A stretch of 6,132 bases of DNA. Source: Bacteroidota bacterium (GTDB lineage Bacteria; Bacteroidota; Bacteroidia; Chitinophagales; Chitinophagaceae). The stretch is taken from NCBI GenBank assembly GCA_026391115.1, contig JAPLER010000026.1, positions 10,296 to 16,427 on the forward strand, in the 5' to 3' direction. Of the stretch, positions 5,155-6,132 are shown piece after piece (positions within the stretch are counted from its first letter, which is position 1; every line of letters starts with the position of its first letter). A program made the position numbers and the translations under genes. The notes under the pieces were generated by a model. That model did not search any database, was not told the DNA's origin, and saw only the letters and a program-made list of their open reading frames with translations.

Positions 5155-5547
5155 TTAATTACAATCTTTAATTCCTATATACACAACATATCCATCAACA
5201 TCAAATTCAATAATAGCCTTGCAACCCGTTGTTGGATTTAACGTATATACAATTGAAGTTTTTTTTACTTTCACGTTTGGTTCGCCCAATAATTCAACAA
5301 CATCGTCATAAGTAGAATATAGTACTCCAGAAGTTTGACTTCCGAAATTAGTACTAGGCTTATTATACTTAATTTTTATGCCACTCTGCAATTGCTCAAA
5401 AAGAGCAAGCCGATTACTGTTTCTTGACATCTTAAAAAAAGTACTATTTTGTTTAACATCAGTTTTTTTGGTATCATTTTCACCAGTTTTGGCATTAGCA
5501 AATAATACAAAACAGCAAAGCACAAGAATGCTTACATTTTTTTTCAT
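5155..5547 (-). CDS. Small secreted protein with a BamE/SmpA-like C-terminal region, function unknown
   Basis: The 130-residue protein has a clear Sec signal peptide, MKKNVSILVLCCFVLFANA, with an ANA cleavage site before Lys20. A polar, Asn/Lys-rich stretch (20-65) follows. Residues 76-129 contain YSTYDDVVELLGEPN, then IVYTLNP and IIEFDVDGYVVYIGI; this pattern of a helix ending in GEPN, a beta-strand and an (I/F)xFDxDGxV strand recalls the BamE/SmpA lipoprotein fold, which typically takes part in envelope protein assembly. The resemblance is by eye and the function is not established. It is not a lipoprotein by its signal: Cys11 is preceded by LVL, not a lipobox. Cys109 and Cys129 in the mature part could form a disulfide after export. 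It is a single gene with its own terminator, divergent from the gene at 5719. Confidence 0.85.
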   Translation of the reverse strand: MKKNVSILVLCCFVLFANAKTGENDTKKTDVKQNSTFFKMSRNSNRLALFEQLQSGIKIKYNKPSTNFGSQTSGVLYSTYDDVVELLGEPNVKVKKTSIVYTLNPTTGCKAIIEFDVDGYVVYIGIKDCN

Positions 5548-5549
5548 TT

Positions 5550-5584
5550 AGTTGAAATTAAGGGTTATAAAGTAGTTTTCAACT
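5550..5584 (-). repeat. 8-bp inverted repeat in the leader of the BamE-like gene
   Basis: AGTTGAAA (5550-5557) pairs with TTTCAACT (5577-5584) across 19 bases. In the transcript this stem would end two bases before the ATG at 5547. The stem has only three G-C pairs (the G and C positions of each arm) and no Shine-Dalgarno site lies in the loop, so it may be a weak translational control hairpin, a dyad operator, or chance. The rest of the 171-bp gap (5548-5718) contains no gene. Confidence 0.35.
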
Positions 5585-5706
5585 TAAATAATGCACAAAG
5601 CTTTACTTAAAATAAGGAGGGAAATAAACAGATTACCAGATAGGAACTTAAACGTAGATAGTGTAAATAATATTGTGTAATTACAAAAAAACATTAAAAC
5701 CTACAA

Positions 5707-5714
5707 TACTTTTG
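5707..5714 (+). promoter_or_regulatory. TAnnTTTG -7 box upstream of the right-edge gene
   Basis: TACTTTTG fits the Bacteroidota -7 consensus TAnnTTTG exactly. It ends four bases before the ATG at 5719, so transcription would start at or very near the start codon. No TTG is present at the usual -33 spacing, which weakens the call, though the -33 element is the less conserved half. Confidence 0.45.
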
Positions 5715-5718
5715 TAAA

Positions 5719-6132
5719 ATGACAATCTTAATAAATGCTATTGAATTAAACAAAAAAAAACAACCGTACTTTTACATTTTTTTGAAGCTAATATTTGCTA
5801 GAATTATTATCCAAAATACGAGTATAAATTTTATTATACTAGAAAACGCAGAAACTTCTTTTGAATTTAAATTTAATAATTGTAAACAAATTTCACTAAA
5901 CACAAATAGCTATTTTTTTAAAACACGTTATCTTAAAAATTTAAAAATATCTAAGGTAATTAATCATACTAAGAGTGACTTAATTATAAATTTTGGAAGC
6001 AGTGGCGTTTCATCAAAACTGAAACAAATTCTTATCATCGAAAATCATTTCTTTTCATCGCTCAAATCAAATCAAATCCAAAACATAACATCAATACTTT
6101 ACTTTTTTGATAAAATAAAATATAAATTATAT
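5719..6132 (+). CDS. Probable GT4-type glycosyltransferase, N-terminal part, cut by the right edge
   Basis: From the ATG at 5719 the plus strand stays open for 138 codons to the end of the window. An in-frame TAA at 5695-5697 and the absence of any other Met codon in the frame fix the start. The sequence runs MTILINAIELNKKK (strand and nucleotide-binding-like start of a Rossmann domain), FLKLIFARII helix, INFIILENAE strand, then a KSDLIINFGSSG segment (87-98) and KLKQILIIENHFF (102-114). This order matches the acceptor-binding N-terminal domain of GT4 glycosyltransferases from Bacteroidota, which add sugars to surface glycans at the cytoplasmic face of the membrane. The donor-binding C-terminal domain, which would confirm this, lies outside. 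The usual Gly-rich loop after the first strand is replaced by NKKKQPY. Codons 12-14 are nine consecutive A. Composition is very AT-rich with many Ile, Asn, Lys and Phe. Confidence 0.7.
   Translation, partial: MTILINAIELNKKKQPYFYIFLKLIFARIIIQNTSINFIILENAETSFEFKFNNCKQISLNTNSYFFKTRYLKNLKISKVINHTKSDLIINFGSSGVSSKLKQILIIENHFFSSLKSNQIQNITSILYFFDKIKYKLY

Noticed and set aside
5515..5547. Possible lipoprotein signal in the BamE-like protein (Cys11, Cys12)
   Set aside because: The residues before Cys11 are LVL, not a lipobox with Gly, Ala or Ser before the Cys, while ANA at 17-19 is a good signal peptidase I site.
5614..5621. Plus-strand AAGGAGGG, a textbook Shine-Dalgarno site
   Set aside because: No ATG, GTG or TTG with an open frame follows within a usable distance; the next real start is about 100 bases further on, so this is probably chance.

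Overview
The window is AT-rich DNA that reads as a chromosomal segment of a Bacteroidota bacterium, possibly Chitinophagia or a relative. This rests on the style of the encoded proteins (archaeal/Bacteroidota-type GlmM, two DUF1573 proteins, an ECF sigma factor paired with a membrane protein), on the general lack of Shine-Dalgarno sites, and on one TAnnTTTG-type promoter box. The exact lineage cannot be fixed from the sequence alone.

Layout, right to left, because almost everything is on the minus strand. A small secreted protein with a BamE-like C-terminal half (5155-5547) ends at a strong terminator (5107-5137). Next come two adjacent genes for exported DUF1573 proteins (4384-5004, then 3920-4357), closed by a 45-bp palindromic terminator (3866-3910). 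After that comes a same-strand series: ECF sigma factor (3324-3815), four-helix membrane protein (2635-3267), flavin prenyltransferase UbiX (2012-2575), phosphoglucosamine mutase GlmM (539-1921) and an ABC-transporter ATPase cut by the left edge (1-458). Gaps in this series are 56-90 bp and I saw no clear terminator in it, so cotranscription is possible but not proven. At the right edge one gene runs the other way (5719 to the end): the N-terminal part of a probable GT4-type glycosyltransferase, divergent from the BamE-like gene across a 171-bp gap.

Functionally this is mostly core and envelope biology: GlmM feeds UDP-GlcNAc synthesis for peptidoglycan and outer-membrane glycans, UbiX makes prenylated FMN, and the DUF1573 and BamE-like proteins are exported. 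The sigma factor and the membrane protein are a plausible signalling pair.

I found no dramatic new system. The points most worth following are: (i) a 15-base element, differing at one base, placed 15 and 14 bases before the start codons of the sigma factor and the first DUF1573 gene, suggesting shared control; (ii) a glmM-ABC spacer built from 7-8-base repeats that fold into a nested hairpin; (iii) a DUF1573 protein with a very short, lysine-interrupted export signal; (iv) a 9-A tract near the start of the glycosyltransferase gene. No tRNA, rRNA, CRISPR array, insertion sequence or phage gene was recognised.
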